Assembly: GCA_028707275.1 (NCBI GenBank)
Contig: JAQTUP010000006.1
Span: 1 to 64,000, forward strand
Direction: 5' to 3'
Origin: Gallionella sp.
GTDB lineage: Bacteria; Pseudomonadota; Gammaproteobacteria; Burkholderiales; Gallionellaceae
DNA: 64,000 nt
The position numbers were made by a program, and so were the translations under genes. Shown here piece by piece: positions 8,050 to 15,721 of the stretch (position 1 is the first letter of the stretch; the number at the start of each line of letters is the position of its first letter). Under the pieces are notes generated by a model. That model did no database searches. It was not told where the DNA came from and saw nothing but the letters and a program-made list of their open reading frames with translations.

Positions 8050-8544
8050 ATGTATGCACGACCTTTTATAGATAGCCTGGAATTCGCCGGGAGTGGCAAG
8101 CAAATACACGCGCAAGCGTCATTTGAGCACATGCCGCGCCTGCTGGATTTGCTGGAAAATTCACAAGGTGTTCTGAACTATACCTTACAAGGCCGACTCG
8201 ATAGTCTGGGTCGCCCTGTATTGGATGTCAGTATCACCGGAAATTGTCAGCTGACCTGCCAGCGTTGCCTGAACGGGATGGACTATGCGATACGGCATGA
8301 GGCGCGTCTGGTGTTGTGTGATCAGGCCGCTCTTGATGTATTGGATGACGAGGAAGAGGAATTTGAAGGGATTCTGGCAGATGCGCATCTGGATGTGCTG
8401 GCTCTGCTGGAAGATGAAATTCTGTTAGCCTTGCCCATCGCCGCCAGGCATGATTTGGGTGCTTGTCATGTCGCAGAGGGTGAAGGCGAGCGGAAGGATG
8501 AGCGGCATCCTTTTGCAGTTTTAGAAAAATTGAAACGTAATTAA
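8050..8544 (+). CDS. yceD: YceD (DUF177) family 23S rRNA accumulation protein
   Basis: A 164-residue YceD/DUF177 protein, a family needed for normal 23S rRNA accumulation and always found beside rpmF. The start PFIDSLEFAGSG and the conserved CQLTCQRC motif (central) identify it, and an acidic stretch (LDDEEEEFEG) follows. An in-frame ATG at 8005 exists, but it would place coding sequence across a near-perfect promoter, so the start at 8050 is chosen. rpmF follows 27 nt after the stop, so the two form one transcript. Confidence 0.9.
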   Translation: MYARPFIDSLEFAGSGKQIHAQASFEHMPRLLDLLENSQGVLNYTLQGRLDSLGRPVLDVSITGNCQLTCQRCLNGMDYAIRHEARLVLCDQAALDVLDDEEEEFEGILADAHLDVLALLEDEILLALPIAARHDLGACHVAEGEGERKDERHPFAVLEKLKRN

Positions 8545-8571
8545 ATTTAGATTTATCCAAGGAGTAATAGC

Positions 8572-8751
8572 ATGGCAGTTCAGCAGAATAAAAAATCCCC
8601 ATCCAAGCGTGGTATGCACCGTGCTCATGATTTCCTGACATCACCGGCTCTGGCTATCGAGCCTACGACAGGTGAAAATCATTTGCGCCATCATATCAGC
8701 CCTACCGGTTTCTACCGTGGCCGCAAAGTAGTCAAGACTAAGGCAGACTAA
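8572..8751 (+). CDS. rpmF: Large-subunit ribosomal protein bL32
   Basis: The 59-residue product begins [20 protein letters not shown], the typical bL32 start, and ends in a basic tail. It is a structural component of the 50S subunit. GGAG lies 8 nt before the ATG. It lacks the C-terminal zinc cysteines found in some bL32 proteins, as is usual for this lineage. A strong rho-independent terminator follows at 8762, so plsX downstream needs read-through or its own promoter. Confidence 0.98.
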   Translation: MAVQQNKKSPSKRGMHRAHDFLTSPALAIEPTTGENHLRHHISPTGFYRGRKVVKTKAD

Positions 8752-8761
8752 GTCTTTATTC

Positions 8762-8796
8762 AACGCAGCCGACTGTAATGGTCGGCTGCGTTTTCA
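8762..8796 (+). terminator. Rho-independent terminator after rpmF
   Basis: A perfect 12-bp stem (AACGCAGCCGAC with GTCGGCTGCGTT, loop TGTAATG) is followed by a T-rich stretch, 11 nt after the rpmF stop codon. Confidence 0.85.
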
Positions 8797-8925
8797 TTTC
8801 CGTCAGACTTCGATTTATTCTGAACCGTCGCAGTCAATGCAAGCATCTGCCGGGTTGGTTTCGGCTTAACCTGCCGGTTCGGCCTGTCTGAGGTTTTGAG
8901 TCTTTAATCGCCTGGGATAACTTTA

Positions 8926-9993
8926 GTGGATGTCACATTAGCCATAGATGCAATGGGAGGCGACCATGGTATTGCGGTCACCCTTCCTGCAGCCGTTGAG
9001 TATCTGAAAAAGCATCCTCGTGACACCATCATTCTGGTGGGGAATACCGATGCGATTGTAACCGGGCTAAGCGCTCTGGGCGTTGATGCTTCGGGCGGCG
9101 TTTTCGGCGATCGACTTCGTCTGCATTTTGCCTCGCAAGTGGTGGACATGGATGAGCCGCCTCAGTCCGCCTTGCGCGGGAAAAAAGATTCCTCTATGCG
9201 CGTTGCCATCAATCTGGTGAAGAATGGTGAGGCCTCGGCCTGTGTCAGTGCCGGCAATACCGGCGCACTGATGGCGACGGCGCGTTATGTGTTAAAAACC
9301 ATTCCGGGTATCGACAGACCGGCTATCGCCTCTTACCTGCCGACCAAAAAAGGCCAGGTCTGCATGCTCGATCTGGGCGCCAACACCGATTGCACCTCAG
9401 AACATCTGCTTCAGTTTGCCATGATGGGCGCAACGCTGGTCACCGTTCTGGAGCATAAACCGAATCCTACCGTCGGCCTGTTGAATATCGGCAGCGAGGA
9501 TATCAAGGGTAACGAAGTCGTCAAAGAGACCTCCAGGCTGTTGCGCGAGAGCGATCTTAATTTCTACGGGAACGTCGAGGGCAACGACATTTTTAACGGT
9601 GTCACCGATCTTGTCGTCTGCGATGGTTTTGTCGGTAATGTTGCGCTCAAAACGGCCGAAGGGGTTGCCAAGATGATGGGCGGCTTCCTGAAGGAAGGTT
9701 TCAGACAAAATTTATACACCAAGTTTGCGGCAATGGTGTCGATGCCGGTGCTCAAAGCCTTCAAACACAGGCTGGATCACCGGCGCTATAACGGCGCGAG
9801 CTTCCTGGGATTGAAGGGGATAGTGGTGAAGAGCCACGGCTCGGCTGACGCATTCGCCTTCGGTTGCGCGATTGAAAAGGCTGCTGAGGAAGCGCGTGCC
9901 GGTATGTGGCAGCAAATCAGCGTACATGTCGAAAAGTGGCACAATGAGCGTCAAAACACCCAATCGGGAGCGTCATCATGCATTCCAGAATAA
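8926..9993 (+). CDS. plsX: Phosphate acyltransferase PlsX
   Basis: PlsX converts acyl-ACP to acyl-phosphate, the first step of the PlsX/PlsY route to phosphatidic acid, at the inner face of the membrane. The 355-residue protein begins [14 protein letters not shown] and includes [16 protein letters not shown] ([16 protein letters not shown]) and [12 protein letters not shown] signatures. The start is a GTG at 8926; no ATG fits before the conserved IDAMGGD. The 3' end overlaps fabH by 16 nt, showing translational coupling. Confidence 0.97.
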   Translation: MDVTLAIDAMGGDHGIAVTLPAAVEYLKKHPRDTIILVGNTDAIVTGLSALGVDASGGVFGDRLRLHFASQVVDMDEPPQSALRGKKDSSMRVAINLVKNGEASACVSAGNTGALMATARYVLKTIPGIDRPAIASYLPTKKGQVCMLDLGANTDCTSEHLLQFAMMGATLVTVLEHKPNPTVGLLNIGSEDIKGNEVVKETSRLLRESDLNFYGNVEGNDIFNGVTDLVVCDGFVGNVALKTAEGVAKMMGGFLKEGFRQNLYTKFAAMVSMPVLKAFKHRLDHRRYNGASFLGLKGIVVKSHGSADAFAFGCAIEKAAEEARAGMWQQISVHVEKWHNERQNTQSGASSCIPE

Positions 9994-10937
9994 TCGGTAC
10001 CGGCAGCTACCTGCCATCCAGGGTTCTTTCCAATTTCGATCTGGAAAAGATCGTCGATACGACTGACGAGTGGATAGTCTCGCGCAGCGGCATCCATGAG
10101 CGGCATATTGCGGCTGACGACGAGATGACCAGCGACCTTGCGCTGCAGGCGAGTCTGCGCGCCATCGAGGCTGCCGGTATTGCGGCTGAGGACATCGACC
10201 TGATCATTGTCGCGACCACTTCGCCTGACAAGATGTTTCCCAGTACCGCCTGTATCTTGCAGGACAAGCTGTCCATCCGGAATGGCGGCGCGGCATTCGA
10301 TATTCAGGCGGTGTGCGGCGGTTTTGTCTATGCGCTCAATACGGCGGACCTGTATATACGCGGCGGTCAGGCCAAAACGGTGCTGGTGGTAGGTGCCGAG
10401 GTAATGTCGCGCATGCTGGACTGGACTGATCGTGCCACCTGTGTCCTGTTTGGCGATGGCGCGGGCGCCGTGATATTGCAGGCCAGCGATACGCCGGGCA
10501 TGCTCGCCGCAAAGCTGCATTCGGACGGGCGTCATCACGCGCTGCTTCGAGCCGATGGCAATATTTGCAACGGGGTGGTGCAGGGCGATCCTTTTGTCAG
10601 GATGGAAGGTCAGGCGGTATTTAAATTCGCTGTCACGGTGTTAAGCCGCGTTGTCGAAGAGGTGCTGGCCGAGACCGGACTCAAGGGTACGGATATCAAC
10701 TGGCTGGTGCCGCACCAGGCCAATATCCGCATCATCGAGGCGACCGCGAAGAAGCTGGGTTTAAGCCTGGATAACGTGGTCGTGACCGTGGCGCAACACG
10801 GCAATACTTCGTCGGCATCGATCCCCCTGGCGCTGGATGTGGCTGTGCGGGACGGTCGCATCAAGGCCGGAGAAACCGTCCTGCTCGAAGCCATCGGTGG
10901 CGGATTTACCTGGGGCGCGGTACTGCTGCGCTGGTAA
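9978..10937 (+). CDS. fabH: Beta-ketoacyl-ACP synthase III
   Basis: FabH condenses acetyl-CoA with malonyl-ACP to start fatty acid synthesis. This 319-residue protein has the catalytic Cys in DIQAVCGGF, His in PHQANIRI and Asn in HGNTSSAS. The start ATG lies inside the plsX coding region, after GGGAG, so the two genes are coupled. fabD follows after 81 nt. Confidence 0.97.
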   Translation: MHSRIIGTGSYLPSRVLSNFDLEKIVDTTDEWIVSRSGIHERHIAADDEMTSDLALQASLRAIEAAGIAAEDIDLIIVATTSPDKMFPSTACILQDKLSIRNGGAAFDIQAVCGGFVYALNTADLYIRGGQAKTVLVVGAEVMSRMLDWTDRATCVLFGDGAGAVILQASDTPGMLAAKLHSDGRHHALLRADGNICNGVVQGDPFVRMEGQAVFKFAVTVLSRVVEEVLAETGLKGTDINWLVPHQANIRIIEATAKKLGLSLDNVVVTVAQHGNTSSASIPLALDVAVRDGRIKAGETVLLEAIGGGFTWGAVLLRW

Positions 10938-11018
10938 CCGAGAAACAGTTGCCGGTTGTCGGCAGCGCAGCGGACATCGCCCACTCACAACTACCTACTA
11001 ACGATTAACGGCTTTTTT

Positions 11019-11951
11019 ATGACTAAATTCGCTTTCGTATTTCCGGGGCAAGGTTCCCAGTCGCGCGGCATGATGGACGGTTATACCGATTTTTCAGCCG
11101 TGCGCGATACCTTCACTGAAGCCTCGGATGTTTTGAAACAGGACTTGTGGCAGCTGGTGACCGAAGGCGCTGACGCCGAACTCAATGCGACGGTGAATAC
11201 CCAGCCCCTCATGCTGACCGCTGGTGTGGCAGTCTATCGCGCCTGGCTGTCAAAAAATGGCGCTGTGCCAGCCATGATGGCCGGGCACAGTCTGGGCGAA
11301 TACACGGCGCTCGTCGCCGCAGGTTCCCTGGCTTTTGCCGATGCGCTGCCGCTGGTGCGCTACCGCGCTCAGTGTATGCAGCAGGCAGTCCCCGAAGGCG
11401 TGGGCGGTATTGCGGCCATTTTAGGGCTCGATGATGAAGTCGTGCGTGCGATCTGTGCAGAGGGCGCAGAAGGCGAAGTGCTCGAAGCTGTCAATTACAA
11501 CTCGCCGGGGCAGGTGGTGATTGCGGGTAATCGTGCGGCAGTCGAGCGCGGCATGGAGCGGGCTAAGGCTGCGGGTGCCAGGCGCGCGATCATGTTGCCG
11601 ATGAGCGTGCCCTCGCATTGCAGTTTATTGATGGGCGCGGCAGAGCAGTTGCGCGCTTATCTTGCGGACGTTGCGATACAGGCGCCCGTCATTCCCGTGT
11701 TGCATAACGCCGATGTCGCAGCCTACATGGATGGCGATCGGATCCGCGACGCGCTGGTGCGCCAGTTGTATTCGCCGGTGCGCTGGGTCGAAACCATACT
11801 GGAATTTGGCCGACTGGGCATCACTCATAACGTCGAATGTGCGCCCGGTCGCGTATTGGCAGGGCTGAATAAGCGTATCGACACTAATCAACAGGCCTTG
11901 GCCATCAACGATGGTGCGGCGCTGACACAGGCTTTGGATACATTAGTGTAA
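11019..11951 (+). CDS. fabD: Malonyl-CoA:ACP transacylase
   Basis: FabD loads malonyl groups from CoA onto acyl carrier protein. This 310-residue protein starts MTKFAFVFPGQGSQSRGMM and has the nucleophile motif GHSLGEYTALVAAG; the second catalytic residue is the His in SVPSHCSLL. The ATG at 11019 gives the canonical N-terminus; longer in-frame starts at 10956 are rejected. No strong ribosome binding site is visible. A 129-nt gap carrying a GC-rich repeat separates it from fabG. Confidence 0.96.
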   Translation: MTKFAFVFPGQGSQSRGMMDGYTDFSAVRDTFTEASDVLKQDLWQLVTEGADAELNATVNTQPLMLTAGVAVYRAWLSKNGAVPAMMAGHSLGEYTALVAAGSLAFADALPLVRYRAQCMQQAVPEGVGGIAAILGLDDEVVRAICAEGAEGEVLEAVNYNSPGQVVIAGNRAAVERGMERAKAAGARRAIMLPMSVPSHCSLLMGAAEQLRAYLADVAIQAPVIPVLHNADVAAYMDGDRIRDALVRQLYSPVRWVETILEFGRLGITHNVECAPGRVLAGLNKRIDTNQQALAINDGAALTQALDTLV

Positions 11952-11974
11952 ATTTGCGAAGCTAATCTTTGCCA

Positions 11975-12012
11975 CCCTCGCCCGCTTGCGGGAGAGGGCC
12001 GGGGAGAGGGAA
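11975..12012. repeat. GC-rich hairpin repeat between fabD and fabG
   Basis: CCCTCGCCCGC and GCGGGAGAGGG (11975-11998) form an 11-bp stem with one mismatch and a 2-nt loop, followed by CCGGGGAGAGGG. Hairpins of this composition are widespread intergenic repeats in proteobacteria; only one copy was noticed here. It has no T-run and probably does not end transcription. Confidence 0.5.
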
Positions 12013-12080
12013 GCGGGCGTGGCGAGTTTAATTATCAGGGTTGGCATCTTTGCCATGCCCGTTTGTGTAAGGAATTGAAC

Positions 12081-12824
12081 ATGGCATTAACAGGACAAAT
12101 CGCACTGGTAACGGGCGCCTCGCGCGGTATCGGACAGGCCATTGCACAGGAGCTGGGGCGTCAGGGCGCGACGGTGATCGGCACGGCCACCAGCGATAAG
12201 GGCGCGGCCGCTATCAGCGACTATCTGGCGGCAGCGGGAATAAAGGGGCAGGGCTATGCGCTGAACGTCAACGATGTGGAGCAGACCGAACTGGTTCTGA
12301 CCGAGTTGCGCGGCCAGTATGGCGAGATTTCGATACTGGTGAACAATGCCGGTATCACCCGTGACAATTTGCTGGCGCGCATGAGCGACGATGAATGGGA
12401 TGACGTGATTGCGACCAATCTCAAATCGGTGTTTCGCCTCTCCCGCGCGGTGTTGCGCGCGATGATGAAGGCGCGTGCCGGGCGCATTATCAGCATTTCA
12501 TCGGTGGTCGGCAGCATGGGCAATCCGGGGCAGGCCAATTACGCCGCTTCCAAGGCGGGGATGATCGGTTTTACCAAGTCCCTCGCCCAGGAAATCGGCA
12601 GCCGCAATATCACTGTGAACTGCGTCGCGCCGGGATTTATCGACACCGACATGACGCATGCGCTGGGGGATGAGCAGCGCGCCAAGCTGGTTCAGCATGT
12701 GCCGCTCAAACGGCTGGGACAACCGGCTGACATCGCCAGTGCGGTAGCTTTCCTGGCAGGACCGGGTGCGGCCTACATCACAGGCGTCACACTGCACGTG
12801 AACGGCGGGATGTACATGGAGTAA
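12081..12824 (+). CDS. fabG: 3-oxoacyl-ACP reductase
   Basis: FabG reduces 3-oxoacyl-ACP with NADPH. This 247-residue short-chain dehydrogenase has the cofactor motif TGASRGIGQ, the NNAG motif and the catalytic Ser plus YxxxK (YAASK). The ATG at 12081 follows AAGGAA. In most proteobacteria acpP and fabF come next; here the operon stops and a tRNA-Asp gene starts 34 nt later, so acyl carrier protein must be encoded elsewhere. Confidence 0.97.
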   Translation: MALTGQIALVTGASRGIGQAIAQELGRQGATVIGTATSDKGAAAISDYLAAAGIKGQGYALNVNDVEQTELVLTELRGQYGEISILVNNAGITRDNLLARMSDDEWDDVIATNLKSVFRLSRAVLRAMMKARAGRIISISSVVGSMGNPGQANYAASKAGMIGFTKSLAQEIGSRNITVNCVAPGFIDTDMTHALGDEQRAKLVQHVPLKRLGQPADIASAVAFLAGPGAAYITGVTLHVNGGMYME

Positions 12825-12857
12825 TGCCGGGATTAAATTCAGTTTTCAGTCAGTTTT

Positions 12858-12934
12858 GGAGTGGTAGTTCAGTTGGTTAGAATACCGGCCTGTCACGCCG
12901 GGGGTCGCGAGTTCGAGTCTCGTCCACTCCGCCA
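12858..12934 (+). tRNA. tRNA-Asp (anticodon GTC)
   Basis: A full 77-nt cloverleaf with encoded CCA: acceptor GGAGTGG pairs with CCACTCC, the D-arm follows, then anticodon stem CCGGC/GCCGG around loop CTGTCAC with GTC at 12892-12894, and T-arm GCGAG/CTCGT-like with TTCGAGT. It sits between fabG and an accessory islet, a position typical of integration targets. Confidence 0.97.
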
Positions 12935-12944
12935 GTAAGTAAAG

Positions 12945-12974
12945 AAGCCGTTGAGAAATCAACGGCTTTTTTAT
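12945..12974 (+). terminator. Terminator after tRNA-Asp
   Basis: AAGCCGTTGA and TCAACGGCTT form a perfect 10-bp stem around GAAA, followed by a T-run. It lies 10 nt after the tRNA CCA end. Confidence 0.9.
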
Positions 12975-13009
12975 TGCTGTAACGATTGACGTTTAACGAA
13001 CGTCGTTAG

Positions 13010-13069
13010 GCGTGTTTCGAGTTCGATGGAGGCAATGCGTTCGAGGTTGAGGTAGTGGATTGCCACTGA
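13010..13069 (+). pseudogene. Remnant of a HigB toxin C-terminus
   Basis: Translated in the frame ending at the TGA 13067-13069, this stretch gives CFEFDGGNAFEVEVVDCH after a stop codon. That matches the usual end of HigB toxins (CFRW-DG-NAYDVEIVDYH). It lies exactly where higB should be, immediately upstream of higA. The rest of the toxin is gone: the tRNA terminator ends only about 35 nt upstream. The reading is from family knowledge and has not been aligned. Confidence 0.6.
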
Positions 13070-13081
13070 CAGGAGGCAATG

Positions 13082-13435
13082 ATGAGCATTAAACTGGAAG
13101 AGTTGGGCGGGATGGATTTTTCGGATGTAGCTGAGGGAGGTAAGTTGCCGCCCGTGCATCCGGGTGAAATGTGGCGCGAGGAATTCATGACTCTTTTGGG
13201 GTTATCGGCCAATGCAGTGGCGATTGCACTGCAAGTTCCAGCGCCGCGCATCAACGATATTGTGCGCGAGAAATGCGGAATCAGTGCGGATACCGCTGTA
13301 CGACTTGCGCGTTTTTTTGGTATGAGTGCCGGATTCTGGCTGGGATTGCAGGCGGATTACGACCAGCGTATGGCCGAAATCAAACTGGCCGATGTGCTGG
13401 CGAGAATTCACCCCTATCAACCGCCGACAGCTTAA
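13082..13435 (+). CDS. higA: HigA-family antitoxin (orphan)
   Basis: A 117-residue XRE-type HigA antitoxin. PPVHPGEMWREEFM is the family signature, followed by a helix-turn-helix (LSANAVAIALQVPAPRIND) and the FFGMSAGFWLGLQADYD tail. AGGAGG at 13071-13076 favours the ATG at 13082 over 13079. Normally HigA neutralises the ribosome-dependent RNase HigB and represses the operon. Here only the tail of higB survives upstream, so the antitoxin is probably a leftover, a free regulator or an anti-addiction gene. Confidence 0.88.
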   Translation: MSIKLEELGGMDFSDVAEGGKLPPVHPGEMWREEFMTLLGLSANAVAIALQVPAPRINDIVREKCGISADTAVRLARFFGMSAGFWLGLQADYDQRMAEIKLADVLARIHPYQPPTA

Positions 13436-13458
13436 CCCCCCTCGGCTTGTAAACGGTC

Positions 13459-14226
13459 TTATCGGGTTCTGCGATCCCGTTTTGAGCGAATTCTGGCCTC
13501 AAGGCGCGGCCAATGTTCAGTATGAAATTTTTCATCGGATATGAGATTTATCGGCGCAGCTTGCAAAACATCAATTTTCCAATGCGTAAATACGAACATT
13601 CCTGCATCTGAGAGCGCTAGTTTATCCAGCCACTTCACCCGATCAATCAGATAGCGATCAGGATTTTCACCGGTCAGCCCCAATGAAACATAGTTCTCGA
13701 AAAACGCTTTTGCGACCAGCACGGCTAAACGCGCTTGTTTAATGCCATTGGTATCACGCTTGGATTGCAGAATATGCAGGTTAACGATGCGGCTTTTGAG
13801 AACCAGGGTTGGGTGAAGTATGCGTATCAACCCATACTTGGGGTGTTCAAGCTCGACAGCGGTCTTTCTGATTTTTTCGTTCGTAAGCCCAATCAACGTT
13901 CCCATGAAGTCAACAAACAGCGTGCGTCCATCCTGCGTTTTGTAAGTCACAATGGCTGTGTTTGGCGTATGGTCGTCCGGCCTCGGGACGTTAAGTGTGC
14001 CGCCCAATTCTGCCGCGACGATACGAGCATCATGCTTTGTGGCTAGAACATCAGCGTCCTGAGTGAGATACGGCGTGTCACTTTTTGGTACCGGAATTTT
14101 AAAAAAATCGACACAAAATGTTAGCGACTGCCCACCAACCAATACAGTTGGCTGAGACGTTTTCTGGAGTGCGTGGAAGAATTTTGGCAGGTCGTCCGGT
14201 TGGAACCAATCGTAACCGGCAACCAC
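13459..14226 (-). CDS. Nucleotidyltransferase-fold protein, possible toxin or defence component
   Basis: This 255-residue protein carries the minimal-nucleotidyltransferase pattern: TVLVGGQSL (Gly31-Gly32), then QDADVL (Asp57, Asp59), and a third acidic position in LFVDFMGT. The layout resembles AbiEii/MNT-type enzymes, which transfer NMPs onto RNA or protein targets, but the rest is not recognised. It starts with GTG at 14226 just 3 nt after the stop of the upstream small gene, so the two are one operon. The C-terminus is strongly basic. The location in a toxin-antitoxin islet supports a conflict-system role, by inference only. Confidence 0.6.
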   Translation of the reverse strand: MVAGYDWFQPDDLPKFFHALQKTSQPTVLVGGQSLTFCVDFFKIPVPKSDTPYLTQDADVLATKHDARIVAAELGGTLNVPRPDDHTPNTAIVTYKTQDGRTLFVDFMGTLIGLTNEKIRKTAVELEHPKYGLIRILHPTLVLKSRIVNLHILQSKRDTNGIKQARLAVLVAKAFFENYVSLGLTGENPDRYLIDRVKWLDKLALSDAGMFVFTHWKIDVLQAAPINLISDEKFHTEHWPRLEARIRSKRDRRTR

Positions 14227-14229
14227 GAC

Positions 14230-14457
14230 TTAGCCTGGCATGCGAACGATGCGGAATTCGGCGGGATTAAGGTCTGAAATGAGCTTGGCCTGAGACTCCG
14301 CTTTTGCAACCGACAGTTGACTGATTGCTCTGCCGAATGCGGCTTGGCGAGCTGATTTGCTGTAGGAGGGTTGAGCCGCTATTACTTTTGCAAGATGTGC
14401 ACGCACCTTCGCTGGCTTCGCGTCATCCACAGCAGCATTGGCAAGTGCTTTTTTCAT
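14230..14457 (-). CDS. Small basic protein upstream of the nucleotidyltransferase gene
   Basis: A 75-residue, Ala- and Lys-rich, mostly helical protein of unknown family. It is encoded immediately before, and almost touching, the nucleotidyltransferase gene, the arrangement of a small antitoxin or partner preceding a toxin. No DNA-binding motif was recognised with confidence. It could also be the remaining part of a longer antitoxin. Confidence 0.5.
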   Translation of the reverse strand: MKKALANAAVDDAKPAKVRAHLAKVIAAQPSYSKSARQAAFGRAISQLSVAKAESQAKLISDLNPAEFRIVRMPG

Positions 14458-14634
14458 GCGTGAATACTAGCACGTTAAGACTTAATCGTTCAATACGCAG
14501 ATTCGCATCTCCGGTTCGTCGCCGTACCGCGATGATTAGCCATCGGTTAGCACAGATTTATGATAAATGTAACTATCAGGGTAGATAGTTTCACAAACGC
14601 TGGGGAAGGGATATAAAGGGAGGTTGCCGGACAG

Positions 14635-14868
14635 ATGCGAGGTTCTGGAAACGAGGGGATCCTGGATTTTGTCGTATGCAATAAGGATTTCAGCATAGTC
14701 GCAGTTATCGAACTCGACGATGCGACCCATCAGCGACAAGATCGTCAGGCCGCCGATGCCAAAAAAGATAAGGCGCTAGCATCCGCCGGGGTGCGCATCA
14801 TTCGCTGGCAGGTTATGTCTATTCCGGATCTCGCTTCAATTCAATCTGCATTCAAGCCGGCATTGTAG
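14635..14868 (+). CDS. DUF2726-domain fragment, probably truncated
   Basis: The 77-residue product is the C-terminal half of a DUF2726 domain (LDFVVCNKDFSIVAVIELDDATH, QDRQAADAKKDKAL, AGVRIIRW), a nuclease-like fold related to restriction endonucleases. Full members carry another 60-100 residues at the N-terminus, often with a membrane or topoisomerase-type zinc region. Here an in-frame stop lies seven codons upstream of the ATG, so the N-terminal half is absent. It is most likely a decayed gene, although GGAGG upstream of the ATG could allow translation. Confidence 0.55.
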   Translation: MRGSGNEGILDFVVCNKDFSIVAVIELDDATHQRQDRQAADAKKDKALASAGVRIIRWQVMSIPDLASIQSAFKPAL

Positions 14869-14937
14869 GAGCTGTGCCGGGCGAATCCGCTTCCGGATCC
14901 CCGCTTGCGCGAGGATGACGACTAAATCGGCAGTTCC

Positions 14938-15351
14938 TTAATGTTGCAGGGCATCCACCCAGTTTTCCAGCATCAGGCCCGGGACTCTTTCGAATTCGCG
15001 CAGGTTGTTGGTAATCAGGGTTAAGCCGTTACTGCGGGCATGGGCCGCAATATGCAGATCGTTGACGCCTATCGTCTGTCCTGCTTTTTCGAGTGAGGCC
15101 CGGATATTTCCATATTGCCAGGCGGCCTTGTCGTCATAGGGTAGCACCGCCAGACGGCTCACAAAGTCTTCGACGACGCTGGTGTTGCGAGACACATCGC
15201 TGCTTTTTTCGGCGCCGTGAACCAGTTCAGCCAGCGTGATAGATGAAATTGCCATTCGTCCATGATGCCGGTTGAATACTTCCAATACCTGCAAAGGGCG
15301 CCGCTTGATCACATAAATGACGATGTTGGTATCGAGGAGATATTTCAACAT
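14938..15351 (-). CDS. vapC: VapC-type PIN-domain toxin
   Basis: A 137-residue PIN-domain ribonuclease. MLKYLLDTNIVIYVIKRRP holds the first catalytic Asp, SSITLAELVHGAEKS holds the conserved Glu, and GVNDLHIAAHARSNGLTLITNN holds the remaining acids. This is the FitB/VapC4-like group; several members cut initiator tRNA. The start at 15351 is set by the conserved first strand; an in-frame ATG further upstream overlaps vapB. vapB ends 8 nt upstream on the same strand. Confidence 0.93.
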   Translation of the reverse strand: MLKYLLDTNIVIYVIKRRPLQVLEVFNRHHGRMAISSITLAELVHGAEKSSDVSRNTSVVEDFVSRLAVLPYDDKAAWQYGNIRASLEKAGQTIGVNDLHIAAHARSNGLTLITNNLREFERVPGLMLENWVDALQH

Positions 15352-15359
15352 ATCCAGGC

Positions 15360-15593
15360 CTACAGACTTTCCCGTTCGGGCTGAAGCTGGCTTGCACGCT
15401 CGCTCATGAAATCGTCGGTGGCTGTCGCCGCGCCATGAAAAAAGCTGTCCCACGTGGATTCGGCGGGCGCAATAATCCGCTCGCGACCGGATGCCCGCAC
15501 TTCAACCTTTTTGACTGAATCAGGGAAGCGCATGTCTGTCGGCAGGCGGACGGCCTGGGTGCGGTTGTTATTGAAAACGGTGCTGATGGTCAT
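15360..15593 (-). CDS. vapB: VapB-type antitoxin
   Basis: A 77-residue AbrB/SpoVT-fold antitoxin. The N-terminal half (TVFNNNRTQAVRLPTDMRFPDSVKKVEV) is the DNA-binding swapped-hairpin domain; the C-terminal tail, with WDSFFHG, should wrap around VapC. GGAG lies 5 nt before the ATG. The promoter at 15622-15650 overlaps a palindrome, which fits autoregulation. Type II pairs of this kind are addiction or stress modules. Confidence 0.92.
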   Translation of the reverse strand: MTISTVFNNNRTQAVRLPTDMRFPDSVKKVEVRASGRERIIAPAESTWDSFFHGAATATDDFMSERASQLQPERESL

Positions 15594-15610
15594 ACATTCT
15601 CCGGCGTTGC

Positions 15611-15650
15611 TATATACGTTAACTATATACACCTGGTGTGCGCGGGTCAA
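15611..15650 (-). promoter_or_regulatory. vapBC promoter overlapping a palindromic operator
   Basis: On the minus strand TTGACC, a 17-bp spacer and TATAGT match sigma-70 boxes at 5/6 each (plus-strand positions 15645-15650 and 15622-15627). The -10 box lies inside a near-perfect palindrome centred on GTTAAC (15611-15629, TATATA arms), the probable VapBC operator. Confidence 0.7.
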
Positions 15651-15721
15651 GTTCGGTTTTGTCGCCTTGATAAACAGCAGGGCTGCTATGATGCGGCGGC
15701 TAAAGTTCGACGAAAGAAAAT

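Noticed and set aside
12858-15721. Prophage or integrative element at tRNA-Asp
   Set aside because: No integrase, phage gene or duplicated tRNA end was seen; only small toxin-antitoxin genes and fragments are present.
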